This document shows, one piece after another, positions 33,904 to 42,473 of a DNA stretch of 64,000 bases (position 1 is its first letter; the number at the start of each line of letters is the position of its first letter). Origin of the DNA: CADEDH01 sp047974625 (lineage in GTDB: Bacteria; Actinomycetota; Acidimicrobiia; Acidimicrobiales; SZUA-35); the NCBI GenBank assembly GCA_047974625.1, contig JBKECK010000114.1:69059-133058 (forward strand). The letters are read 5' to 3'. The translations under genes and the position numbers were made by a program. Under the pieces are notes generated by a model, which searched no databases, was not told the origin of the DNA, and worked only from the letters and a program-made list of their open reading frames with translations.

Positions 33904-34902
33904 ATGGCGCAGTCCCCGCGACGGATCTTCGACCGAATCGTCAGCACCGCCGGTTCCTGGGTGGGCGAGGTGCGCCGGGCGGGAACCCTCGTGGACAGGC
34001 CCGGTCGGCCTCTCGGCCGCGATCTCACCACGCGAGGTCATCTGGTGCTCGGGTCGGCGGGGGACGGCAACGACTGGTCTGTCCTCTACCGGTACCTGCG
34101 CGACGAGGGGTGGCGGGTCGACCTGTTCGACGCGGTGCCCCGGGCCGGGGGGGACGGGGTGGAGGAGGCGATGCCGCCCCTGGACGGGGTGGACGCGGCC
34201 CTGGTCGTCGTGGCCCGTTCGCGGCGCTCGAAGGTCCAGACCTCGGGTCGTCTGCACCACACCGTGGGGGTGCTGCAGGGGCAGCTCGGGTTCGGGCGGG
34301 TGATGGTCCTGTCCGAGCGGGGTGTCGACGCGTATCCGTCGGCCACCGGGGTGAGCGAGGTCCGCTTCGATCGTGACGACATCGCCGCCGTGCTCGATCA
34401 GGTCGACGGGTTGTTGGTCGAGATGGCCGGCGAGGACCGGTCGGCGGCCCTGGAGGCCGCCGACGCCGGATGGTGGGAGACCGTGGTGGGGGGCCGGCCG
34501 CCGCTGGCCCCGGAACGGATGTTGGCCGGGGTGGCCGTGGTGCTGGTTCTGGCCACCGTCGGTCTCATGGCCTGGGTCCTGTCGGCGGACTCCTCCTCGG
34601 ACCGGCCCGTGGTCAGGGCCGAGACCCTCCCGCCGGGGGCGACCTCGTCTCCGCCGCCCGATGGGGGAACGGCGGGTGGTGTCTCCCCGCCGTTCACCGG
34701 CCCTGACGGTCAACCGCTCGGCCCCGGGCCGACGGGCACCTATCCCACCCCGCGGCCCGCCCCGACCCCGGCCCCCACCGGCACCCCGGTCACCGGCACC
34801 CCAGCCAGTCCGGTGGCGCCCTCCGTGCCCCTGGAAGATGGCGCGACCCGGGGCCTCTATCCACCCGGCGGCGGTCCGAATCCCACGGTGCCGGCCCCGT
34901 AG
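33904..34902 (+). CDS. TIR-like nucleotide-binding domain protein with transmembrane helix and Pro-rich tail
   Basis: This 332-residue protein starts at ATG 33904. Residues about 46-170 follow the pattern of the bacterial TIR-like (PF10137 / CAP12-type) nucleotide-binding domain: HLVLGSAGDGNDWSVLYRYL, GVDAALVVVARS, RLHHTVGVLQGQLGFGRVMVL and GVDAYPSATG. These correspond to RARqNV...ElGyFiGkLGR and gvelPSDlxG of the family. The glutamate usual before L-G appears to be Val here, so NAD hydrolysis is doubtful. A membrane helix (about 206-226, RMLAGVAVVLVLATVGLMAW) is followed by an external Pro/Gly/Thr tail. The domain match is by eye and needs testing. Confidence 0.55.
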   Translation: MAQSPRRIFDRIVSTAGSWVGEVRRAGTLVDRPGRPLGRDLTTRGHLVLGSAGDGNDWSVLYRYLRDEGWRVDLFDAVPRAGGDGVEEAMPPLDGVDAALVVVARSRRSKVQTSGRLHHTVGVLQGQLGFGRVMVLSERGVDAYPSATGVSEVRFDRDDIAAVLDQVDGLLVEMAGEDRSAALEAADAGWWETVVGGRPPLAPERMLAGVAVVLVLATVGLMAWVLSADSSSDRPVVRAETLPPGATSSPPPDGGTAGGVSPPFTGPDGQPLGPGPTGTYPTPRPAPTPAPTGTPVTGTPASPVAPSVPLEDGATRGLYPPGGGPNPTVPAP

Positions 34903-35111
34903 CCGGCCCCTCCCTCGTTGGCCGATACCGGGGACTCTCCGGACCTGACGCCCCTGTCACCGCCCCGCCCGCCGACCGGGTTCGGCAGGCGGTTTCCGGC
35001 CGCCGACATCCGGGAAAACCGGATCCCGATGGTGGATTGGATCACGGCCGGACCGCGGTCATCCGTCTCGCGGCTTCGCCACGTCTGGCCAATCGAACCA
35101 TGGGGTGACAA

Positions 35112-35122
35112 CCTGGTATTAC
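35112..35122 (+). promoter_or_regulatory. Candidate extended -10 promoter for the cyclopropane synthase gene
   Basis: The sequence TGG-TATTAC (TG extension plus a TATTAC hexamer at 35117-35122) lies 22 bases before the ATG at 35145 in otherwise gene-free sequence. No good -35 is seen. The gap from 34903 also holds a small hairpin (ATCCGG-gaaaa-CCGGAT, 35008-35024). Confidence 0.35.
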
Positions 35123-35144
35123 GAAGACCAAAAGGCGGAGCGAC

Positions 35145-36278
35145 ATGGCACGGAGGGATGTCGATGCGCGGGCCCGGGCGTTCGTGCTCAACCTGATCGA
35201 TGCAGCGGGAATCACCCTGGACGGGCCCGGCCCGGGTGATATTCGGATTCACGACGAGCGGTTCTACCCGCGCGTCATCCGCGACCGCGAGCTCGGGCTC
35301 GGTGAGGCCTACCAGGAGGGATGGTGGAGCGCGGATCGTGTCGACGTGACCCTGGCGGCCGTGCTCGCGGCCGATCTGAAGGCCCGGGTGCGGGTGGGTC
35401 CCCGGATGCTGTTGCTGCTGGCTCAGTCCTCGTTGGCCAATCGGCAGAACATCCGCCGGGCCAGCGGCAACGCGTCCTATCACTACGATATCGGTAACGA
35501 TCTGTTCGAACGGATGCTCGACAAGCGCATGATCTACAGTTGCGCCTATTGGGCCGATGCCCTTGATCTCGGTGAGGCCCAAGAGGCCAAGCTCGATCTG
35601 GTATGCCGGAAGCTCTATCTTGAGCCCGGGATGCGGGTGCTGGATATCGGATGCGGGTGGGGCGGCTTCGCCCAATTCGCGGCCGAACGGTACGGGGTAA
35701 AGGTGACTGGTATCACGCCGGCGGCGGCCCAGGTGGAGGTGGCGCGACAGCGGTGTGCGGGGCTCGACGTCGAGATCCTGCAGACGGATTTCCGCCGGGT
35801 CCGGGGTGAATACGACCGGGTGGTGTCCATCGGCATGCTCGAGCACGTCGGGCCGAAGAACTTCCAGGCCTACTTCGACGCCACCCACCGGCTGCTGACC
35901 CGCGACGGTCTGGCCTTGTGCCACACCATCGGTTCGAACTCCACCCGGAACCACACCGACCCGTGGTTCGACCGGTACATCTTCCCGGGCGGGGTGGTCC
36001 CCTCGCTGGAGCACATCGGCCGGGCCTCGTTGGAGCAGTGGGCGGTGGAGGACCTCCACAACTTCGGGCCCGACTACGACCGGACCCTGATGACCTGGCT
36101 GGCCAACGTCGAGCAGGCCTGGGACGAGCTGCCCGGCTACGACGAGACGTTCCGCCGCACCTGGCGCTACTACCTGTCGGCCTCCGCTGCCTCGTTCCGG
36201 GTCCGAAGACTCCAACTGTGGCAGCTGGTCTTCAGTAAGGCCGGGGTAGCCAGCCCGACCTATGCCGCGGTGCGCTGA
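35145..36278 (+). CDS. cfa: Cyclopropane-fatty-acyl-phospholipid synthase family methyltransferase
   Basis: The 377-residue SAM-dependent enzyme adds a methylene (or methyl) group to unsaturated acyl chains of membrane phospholipids. Expected motifs are HYDIGND (113-119), YSCAYW (131-136), the SAM-binding VLDIGCGWGGFA (165-176), SIGMLEHVGPKN and YIFPGG. ATG 35145 is preceded by AAGGCGGAG. Length and the C-terminal lipid-binding part match bacterial Cfa. Cyclopropanation versus a mycolic-acid-like modification cannot be told apart, but no mycolate genes are nearby. Confidence 0.92.
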   Translation: MARRDVDARARAFVLNLIDAAGITLDGPGPGDIRIHDERFYPRVIRDRELGLGEAYQEGWWSADRVDVTLAAVLAADLKARVRVGPRMLLLLAQSSLANRQNIRRASGNASYHYDIGNDLFERMLDKRMIYSCAYWADALDLGEAQEAKLDLVCRKLYLEPGMRVLDIGCGWGGFAQFAAERYGVKVTGITPAAAQVEVARQRCAGLDVEILQTDFRRVRGEYDRVVSIGMLEHVGPKNFQAYFDATHRLLTRDGLALCHTIGSNSTRNHTDPWFDRYIFPGGVVPSLEHIGRASLEQWAVEDLHNFGPDYDRTLMTWLANVEQAWDELPGYDETFRRTWRYYLSASAASFRVRRLQLWQLVFSKAGVASPTYAAVR

Positions 36279-36331
36279 GGCGCCCGACCGGCCCCTCCGG
36301 TGGACGGAGCCCCACGGGGTTCAGCGACCCG

Positions 36332-38032
36332 TCAACGGAGGTCCAGCCGGGGGTAACCGCCGTCGGCCTCCTCGGTGGCCAGGGTGGCGTAGCGGGGGGC
36401 GCCCCCGAAGTACGCTTGGTAGCGGACGTGACCTTCCTGGTGGCCGGCGACGTTGGAGTTGTAGCCGGTGAACCAGCCCTTGCTCCGACGGAACAGCATC
36501 CGCTCGTGGGCCCGTTCCACCTCCTCCACCCAGTCCCGTTCACCGTCGGCTCGGGCCTCGATGCGGGTGATGCCCTCGGCGGCCGCGTGCTGGAGGAGGT
36601 CCGTCACCCAGTCGACCCCGGTTTCGATGGCCCGGGGGAAGTTGGTGGACCCCGACACGCTCTGGGGGCCGGCCACCATCAGCATGTTGGGGAATCCGTG
36701 GCTGAGCACCCCGAGGTAGGTGCTCGGGCTGTCCCGCCACTTGTCGGCCAGGGTCCGGTCGTCGACACCGCGGATCTCGATCCGGTCGTAGCCACCGGTG
36801 ATGGCGTCGAACCCGGTGGCGTAGACGATCACGTCGAGATCGTGGTGACCGGCGGCGGTCTCGATCCCGTCCGGGGTCATCCGGAGGATCGGATGTTCGG
36901 TGATGTCGACCAGGTCGACGTTGTCGCGGTTGTAGGCCTCGAAGTAGTTGGTCTCCAGCGGCAGGCGTTGCAGCCCGAACCCGTGGTCGAGGGGGATCAG
37001 CTTCTCGGCCACGACCGGGTCGGTGACCCGCTCCCGGATCCGGTCGGCCACATAGTCCGACATCTCCCGATTGGCTGCCTCGTCGAAGAAGATCTCGGCG
37101 AAGTTGCCGGCCAGGATGGCGAAGCCGGGCTGGCGGTAGAGGTCATCCCAGTGGGAGCGGCGTTCCTCGGCGGTCAGGCTCCAGAAGCCGCGACGGTCCG
37201 GTACGTGTTCGAATCCGTTGGGTGATGCCGCGCAGTTGGCGAAGATCTCGTCGTAACGGTCCCTGATCTCGTCCATCTCCCCGGGGGAGATGGGGCCGTT
37301 GTTGAGCGGGGTGCTCCAGTTGGGGCGGCGTTGGAAGACGGTGAGGTGACCGACCTTGTCGGCGATCTCGGCGATCACCTGGAGACCGGTGGCCCCCGTC
37401 CCGATCACGCCGACCCTGCGGTCGGCCAGCTCGACGGGCTCCTTGGGCCACCAGTAGGTGTGGAACGACTCACCGGTGAAGTCGTCCATCCCCTCGTAGC
37501 TGGGCAGGGTGGGCATCGACAGGGGGCCGAGGCTGGTGATCACGAACCGGGCCGTACAGCTCGTCCCGTCGTCCAGGCCGATGCCCCACTGGCGTTCGTC
37601 CTCGTCCCAGATCATGGTCCGGACCCGGGCGTTGAACCGCATGTGGCGCCGGAGGTCGAACCGGTCGGCGACATGGTTAAGGTAGCGCAGGTTCTCCGGT
37701 TGGGGCGAGAACCGCTCGGTCCAGTGCCATTCGTCGAGTAGTTCCTTGGAGAACGAGTAGCCGTAGGTGTAGCTCTCGGAGTCGAACCGGGCACCCGGGT
37801 AGCGGTTGCGATACCAGGTGCCGCCGAGGTCGTCGTCGCCCTCGAGGAGGACGGCGTCGACACCGAGGTCGGTCAGGCGCTTGATCTGGTAGATGCCCGA
37901 CACGCCCGCACCGATCACGATCACCTCGTGATGCTCCGCATCGCCGCCGGTGGCGCGGGTCGAGTCGGGTGAACGGTCGCCGTCCGGCGGGGTGCGGTCG
38001 GCCGGGTGGGGATGGTTGGCGTGGGTGCTCAC
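36332..38032 (-). CDS. Flavin-containing Baeyer-Villiger-type monooxygenase
   Basis: The 566-residue FAD/NADPH enzyme starts at GTG 38032, behind a strong GGAGGAGAAGGA. After a disordered 30-residue start come the FAD-binding GAGVSG (41-46), DLGGTWYRNRYPGAR, the Baeyer-Villiger fingerprint FTGESFHTYWWP (185-196, F-x-G-x3-H-x3-W-P) and the NADPH-binding GTGATG (211-216). ATGFD near residue 440 is the usual late motif. It would insert oxygen next to a ketone carbonyl, for example in cyclic ketone or steroid breakdown; the substrate is unknown. Confidence 0.92.
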   Translation of the reverse strand: MSTHANHPHPADRTPPDGDRSPDSTRATGGDAEHHEVIVIGAGVSGIYQIKRLTDLGVDAVLLEGDDDLGGTWYRNRYPGARFDSESYTYGYSFSKELLDEWHWTERFSPQPENLRYLNHVADRFDLRRHMRFNARVRTMIWDEDERQWGIGLDDGTSCTARFVITSLGPLSMPTLPSYEGMDDFTGESFHTYWWPKEPVELADRRVGVIGTGATGLQVIAEIADKVGHLTVFQRRPNWSTPLNNGPISPGEMDEIRDRYDEIFANCAASPNGFEHVPDRRGFWSLTAEERRSHWDDLYRQPGFAILAGNFAEIFFDEAANREMSDYVADRIRERVTDPVVAEKLIPLDHGFGLQRLPLETNYFEAYNRDNVDLVDITEHPILRMTPDGIETAAGHHDLDVIVYATGFDAITGGYDRIEIRGVDDRTLADKWRDSPSTYLGVLSHGFPNMLMVAGPQSVSGSTNFPRAIETGVDWVTDLLQHAAAEGITRIEARADGERDWVEEVERAHERMLFRRSKGWFTGYNSNVAGHQEGHVRYQAYFGGAPRYATLATEEADGGYPRLDLR

Positions 38033-38185
38033 GGTGGTCCTTCTCCTCCGGGCGGTTGGGCCGGCTCGGTGGCCACCCGGCTCCGGGTCGTCCTGGGGAG
38101 ACGCTACCGCCGGCCCTCCGGTCGGTTCCAAACCCCGGGCGCGGCCCGTCGGGCCGGGGATCGGGACCCACGGCTGATCCGGCGC

Positions 38186-39952
38186 CTATCCCGGGTGCGG
38201 TTCGGGTCCGGTGACGACGGTGACGGTGCCGGTGTCCCCGTCGACCTCGATGGTGGCCCCGTCGGGTATGCGGCGGGTACTGTCGGTGGCCGACACCACG
38301 CAGGGGATGCCGAGCTCCCGGCTCACGATGACGGCGTGGCTGAGTGGAGCCCCCACGTCGACCACCACGGCGGCGGCGGGAACGAACAGTGGTGTCCACG
38401 AGGGGTCGGTGATCGGGGCGATCAGGATCTCGTCGGGGCCCAGGGCCGTCGGATCGGCCGGGTTGAGTACGACGCGGGCCACCCCGCGGGCTGTGCCGGG
38501 GCAACCGGGTACGCCCTGGATCCGGTCGCCGGCCGTGAGGGGGACCACGGCGTTCTCGTCGCGTCGCGGGTAGGTCGACATCGGCGGCGGCTCACCGTCG
38601 AACAGGAACGGCTCCTGGAGGTTGACCACCTCGTCGAGGAGAGCGGCCCGTTCGGCCGTGAGGTCTCGGAATCCGGTCGGGTCGTCGAGGAAGGTCGTCA
38701 GCTCGTCCCGGGTCAGGAGGCTGAACAGGTTCGGGGCCGGCAGGGTGCCGGCGGTGACGCAGCGACGACCGAACTCGTAGAGGGCCATCCTGGCCTCCTG
38801 GACCAGCTTGATGCAGTTGGTCTTGGTCCGCTCCCGGCCCGGGAGGAACACCCGGGCCGAATGGAGGGCGGCGTCGAACTGGCCGGCGGTCTCCGGGTCG
38901 GCGGCCACTAGGGCCCGGATCTCGGCACCGAGGCGTTCCCGTTCGGCGGCACGCTCGGTCCGTTGCCGGAGGGGCGCCTTGTGGTCGGCCGACAGGCGCA
39001 TCCGGTCGATGGCGGCCAGGGCGAGGTCAGGATGGGTTTCCCAGGTGGGGGATCGGAGCTCCCACTCGTTCGGGCCCCGGGATCCGTACCGGACCAGGAA
39101 GGCGTCGAACTCGGTGGTGAACCGGCGGGCGGCCGGATCGTCCAGCGACCGGATGTCACCGTGGAGCCCCTCGAGGCCCCGGTCGAAGCGGGCAGTGAGC
39201 TCCGGGCTGGCCGCCACCACCCGGCCGAGCTGCCACATGGCGGCGGCCGGTGCCGCCGACTCGACGTCGCCTAGGCCGGCGATCAGCTTGAGGGCGTCGG
39301 TGGGTCGACCTATGGCGGCGCTGATCTTGGTGATCATCCCGACCGGGAGGGTGGCCAGGAACGAGATGTAGATGTGCTGGGAGAACAGCCGGGCGAAGTG
39401 GGTGTCGATCAGGCGGAGGGCGTGGTCGACCAGCTCCCGGTCGGAGAGGGTAGGGAGGTCGGGGCGGTCGCGCCGGAGGTGGTTCATGGCCACCTCGTCC
39501 GCGGCCACGTCGGGAAGGTCGGGGGTGGTCAGCACCCACTGGAAGGTCTCACCGATCCGGGCCGTCAGTTCCGGGCGTTCGTCCTCGGGTCGGGCCGCGA
39601 AGGGCGGCACCCCGGGGGCGTCGCCGAAGAAGGCGTCGTCGATGTCCTGGGCCGTCATCCCCGGGGCCCGGTGGCCGAGCAGGCGGAGGGCGGAGGCGTT
39701 CAGGTAGCCGTAGCCGCCGAACACGCCGAGGAAGACCGCCCGGTCGGGCGGGAGCTCGTCGGCGGTCATCACCCCGATCCGTTCGTAGGCGTCCCGGAAG
39801 CCCCATTCCGAGGCGCCGACGGCGCCGTCGTACTCGAACCAGCTGAAGGTCAGCGGCGCTACCGGGTCGGGGAACACCTCCCCGATGTTGGCCCGCGTGT
39901 AGAACGAGAACCGTTCGTCGGGCTCGGTTTCGACGAACCAGCGGTCGACCAT
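38186..39952 (-). CDS. PEP-utilising-enzyme swivelling-domain protein without ATP-grasp domain
   Basis: This 588-residue protein starts at ATG 39952 behind GGGAGGAAC. The last 90 residues form the phosphohistidine swivelling domain, with the catalytic His in GAPLSHAVIVSRELGIPCVV. The first 490 are mostly helical and resemble the middle of PEP-synthase or rifampicin-phosphotransferase-like proteins. The N-terminal ATP-grasp domain needed to phosphorylate the His is missing. A separate partner may supply it, or the protein may have another function. A 12-bp palindrome lies upstream. Confidence 0.75.
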   Translation of the reverse strand: MVDRWFVETEPDERFSFYTRANIGEVFPDPVAPLTFSWFEYDGAVGASEWGFRDAYERIGVMTADELPPDRAVFLGVFGGYGYLNASALRLLGHRAPGMTAQDIDDAFFGDAPGVPPFAARPEDERPELTARIGETFQWVLTTPDLPDVAADEVAMNHLRRDRPDLPTLSDRELVDHALRLIDTHFARLFSQHIYISFLATLPVGMITKISAAIGRPTDALKLIAGLGDVESAAPAAAMWQLGRVVAASPELTARFDRGLEGLHGDIRSLDDPAARRFTTEFDAFLVRYGSRGPNEWELRSPTWETHPDLALAAIDRMRLSADHKAPLRQRTERAAERERLGAEIRALVAADPETAGQFDAALHSARVFLPGRERTKTNCIKLVQEARMALYEFGRRCVTAGTLPAPNLFSLLTRDELTTFLDDPTGFRDLTAERAALLDEVVNLQEPFLFDGEPPPMSTYPRRDENAVVPLTAGDRIQGVPGCPGTARGVARVVLNPADPTALGPDEILIAPITDPSWTPLFVPAAAVVVDVGAPLSHAVIVSRELGIPCVVSATDSTRRIPDGATIEVDGDTGTVTVVTGPEPHPG

Positions 39953-39994
39953 GACGTTCCTCCCGGGTGGCGTGGGGAGATGATAGGTCGCGGG

Positions 39995-40006
39995 TGACGT
40001 ACGTCA
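39995..40006. promoter_or_regulatory. Perfect 12-bp palindrome, candidate operator
   Basis: TGACGTACGTCA lies in the divergent gap between the PEP-swivel gene (-) and the spermidine-synthase-like gene (+). On the minus strand a TATCAT -10-like box (39985-39980) follows it by about 10 bases, so a bound dimer would sit over the promoter. The binding protein is unknown. Confidence 0.45.
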
Positions 40007-40068
40007 TATTCCGGGTCGGGCCTCGCCCTCCGGGAGGCCGCGCCCGGGACGGCGTCTAGGGTGACCGG

Positions 40069-41586
40069 GTGAGCGGTGGGCCCGACGTCGTCGACGAATC
40101 CGACCGGCCGAACGGGGTCGGCCCGGCCGCCCCGGTTGGCCGGATGGGGCCCAACGCCGCGGCGGCCCTGGTCGCGTTCACCTCGTTCTGCGTGCTGGTC
40201 ATGGAAACCCTGGCTGGACGGCTGCTGGCTCCGGTGGTGGGGGTCTCACTGGAGTCGTTCACCGGGATCATCGGCACCGTCCTGGCCGCCATCGCGGCCG
40301 GTAACGCGGCGGGGGGCCGCCTAGCCGACCGGCTCGATCCGACCCCCCTCATCGGCCCCATCCTCGTCGTCGGCGGGGCCCTGACCTGGCTGACACCGGT
40401 GATCGTTCGGATGATGGGCCCCGCCGGCCAGGCCGACGCCGTCACCGTCGTGGCCCTCACCTGCGTCGCCTTCTTCGCCCCGGCCGCAGTCCTCTCCACG
40501 ATCTCACCCATGGTGGCCAAGGTCCGCCTTGACGATGTCGGGCACACCGGCCGGGTGGTCGGGAACCTCTCGGCCGCTGGCACCGTCGGGGCGTTGGTGG
40601 GCACCTTCCTCACCGGCTTTGTGCTCGTGGCCTGGTTCCCGACCGATGGCTTGATGATCGGGGTGGGTGCGGCCCTGGTGATCGTAGGGGCCGTCCTGAC
40701 GGGTTGGCGGAGCCTGGTCGCCCAGCCGGCCGCGGTGGTGGCCGTGGTCCTGATCGGCGCAGCCTCGGCTCTGGTGCCGTCCCGGTGTGAGATCGAGACC
40801 GAGTACGCCTGCGTGGAGCTGCCCACCGACCCTGACAACCCCCGGGCGGTCACCCTGGTCCTCGACAGCGCCCGCAACTCCTATGTGGACCTCGACGACC
40901 CAACCCACCTCGGGTTCCGCTACATCCGGCTCCTGGCGGACGTGGCCGCGGTGGCCGGACCGGCACCGGACGCGCCCATCGAGGTGCTCCATCTCGGCGG
41001 GGCCGGGTTCACCATGCCCCGCTATGTGGAGGCGGTCCGCCCCGGCAGCCGTTCCATGGTGCTCGAGATCGACGGGAAGCTGGTGGACGTGGCCCGCGAC
41101 CACCTGGAGCTGGTCACCGATGACCAGCTCCAGGTGGAGGTCGGTGACGCCCGCCTGACGGTGACCGGTCTCACCGCCGACCACTACGATCTGATCATCG
41201 CCGACGCCTTCAGCGGCCTGTCGGTGCCCTGGCACCTGGCCACGGTGGAGATGTTCACCGAGCTCGACCGGGTATTGGCCCCCGACGGGATCGTGGCCGT
41301 CAACCTGATCGACGCCGGCGGTCTCGACTTCGTCCGGGCCGAGATCGCCACCTACCGGGCGGTGTTCCCCCACGTTCAGCTGATCGAGGCGCCCCCGGCC
41401 CAGGCGGCCGAGGGGCTGGGCCGTAACCTCGTCCTGGTGGCGTCGCCGGTGCCGATCCCACCCCTGGTGGTGGACCCGGCCGACGGCATGGTCCTCAGCG
41501 AGGCGGAGACCACCGCGCTGGCCGGCGACGCCATCGTGCTCCGCGACGATTTCGCGCCCGCAGACCAGCTCCGCACCGCGAGCTGA
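40069..41586 (+). CDS. Membrane protein fused to spermidine-synthase-like domain
   Basis: This 505-residue protein has about seven membrane helices in residues 20-230 (FTSFCVLVMETLAGRLLAP, LVGTFLTGFVLVAWFPT and others). A cytosolic spermine/spermidine synthase-like Rossmann domain follows (about 295-490): VLHLGGAGFTMPRYVEAVRPG, then VLEIDGKLVDVAR, then YDLIIADAFSG. The aminopropyl-donor pocket Asp region is recognisable, but substrate residues are not certain. Such fusions are widespread and poorly characterised. The start is GTG 40069; a 12-bp palindrome lies about 65 bp upstream. Confidence 0.82.
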   Translation: MSGGPDVVDESDRPNGVGPAAPVGRMGPNAAAALVAFTSFCVLVMETLAGRLLAPVVGVSLESFTGIIGTVLAAIAAGNAAGGRLADRLDPTPLIGPILVVGGALTWLTPVIVRMMGPAGQADAVTVVALTCVAFFAPAAVLSTISPMVAKVRLDDVGHTGRVVGNLSAAGTVGALVGTFLTGFVLVAWFPTDGLMIGVGAALVIVGAVLTGWRSLVAQPAAVVAVVLIGAASALVPSRCEIETEYACVELPTDPDNPRAVTLVLDSARNSYVDLDDPTHLGFRYIRLLADVAAVAGPAPDAPIEVLHLGGAGFTMPRYVEAVRPGSRSMVLEIDGKLVDVARDHLELVTDDQLQVEVGDARLTVTGLTADHYDLIIADAFSGLSVPWHLATVEMFTELDRVLAPDGIVAVNLIDAGGLDFVRAEIATYRAVFPHVQLIEAPPAQAAEGLGRNLVLVASPVPIPPLVVDPADGMVLSEAETTALAGDAIVLRDDFAPADQLRTAS

Positions 41587-41780
41587 GCCCGGCCCAGCCG
41601 GTCGAGGCCCGGGCTCGGGAGGGGTCGGGGCCCGGATCGGAGCGTCTTCCTGCGGCAACCTGGTCGGCCGGGTGGCTATGGTGGTGGATCCAGGAGGGTA
41701 ACTGGAGGGAGCGATCGCGGCAGGGCATCTGCTCGCGTTTGTCGCGCTACTCCGGCATCCATGAGTACGAGGGTGAGGCG

Positions 41781-42473
41781 ATGGTGGCCCCCGACACCAA
41801 GGAAGAGCGGTCGGTCCGGAAACAGCGCGAGTTGCTGGATGGAGCGGAGCGGATATACCTGCGCGACGGCGATCTCGGCCTCACGGTGCGCCGACTGGCG
41901 GCCGAGGCCGACACGACCAGCCAGACCATCTACACCTACTTCGGCAGCCGGGACGCTGTGCTCGACGCCATGGTCGACCGCGTCCTGGGCGAGCTCGACC
42001 GGGTGCTCGATCAGCTGGAGTCGCCGTCCACCGAGCCGGTCGACGGCGACCGCCTCGGCGCCTTGGCCGTGCTCTACGGCCGGTACTCGCTGGCTCACCC
42101 ACCCCGGTTCCGGATGCTGGCCAGCGCCCACTCACCCGAGGGCTGGAAGCAGGAGGCGGTGGCCGAGCGGCGCCGCCGCCTGGTGCAGATCGTGGCCGAC
42201 CTGCTCCCGAGCCGCGACGAGGCCACGGCCCGGATCCTGATCGGGGCCTGGAACGGTCTGATCCAGGCCGCCCTCGACGGTCTGGTGGCGGACATCAGCT
42301 TTCCGGGGACCATCTCGATGGTGGCCGACGATTCGGTGCTGGTCGACGACCCTGGGGTTGCCGCCGACCGGGAACCGGTGGCCGGCCGGCTCGAGCCCGC
42401 CCTGGTGCTGTTGGCCGACCAGCTGGTCGGGCCCCGCGACGGGGTCAGCGTGACGGGACCCAGCGGAATCTAG
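41781..42473 (+). CDS. TetR-family transcriptional regulator
   Basis: The 230-residue repressor-type protein has an N-terminal helix-turn-helix: RRLAAEADTTSQTIYTYFGSRDAVL (about residues 36-61), the standard TetR signature. The C-terminal ligand domain is less conserved, with DRLGALAVLYGRYSLAHPP typical of the TetR_C group. ATG 41781 follows GAGGGTGAGG; a TTG at 41739 would extend it. Its 3' end overlaps the convergent ABC permease by 29 bp, so it may regulate the exporter, though no operator is identified. Confidence 0.87.
   Translation: MVAPDTKEERSVRKQRELLDGAERIYLRDGDLGLTVRRLAAEADTTSQTIYTYFGSRDAVLDAMVDRVLGELDRVLDQLESPSTEPVDGDRLGALAVLYGRYSLAHPPRFRMLASAHSPEGWKQEAVAERRRRLVQIVADLLPSRDEATARILIGAWNGLIQAALDGLVADISFPGTISMVADDSVLVDDPGVAADREPVAGRLEPALVLLADQLVGPRDGVSVTGPSGI

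Noticed and set aside
36279..36331. Terminator between cfa and the monooxygenase gene
   Set aside because: Only a 5-bp CTCCG/CGGAG stem is present, too weak to support a call.
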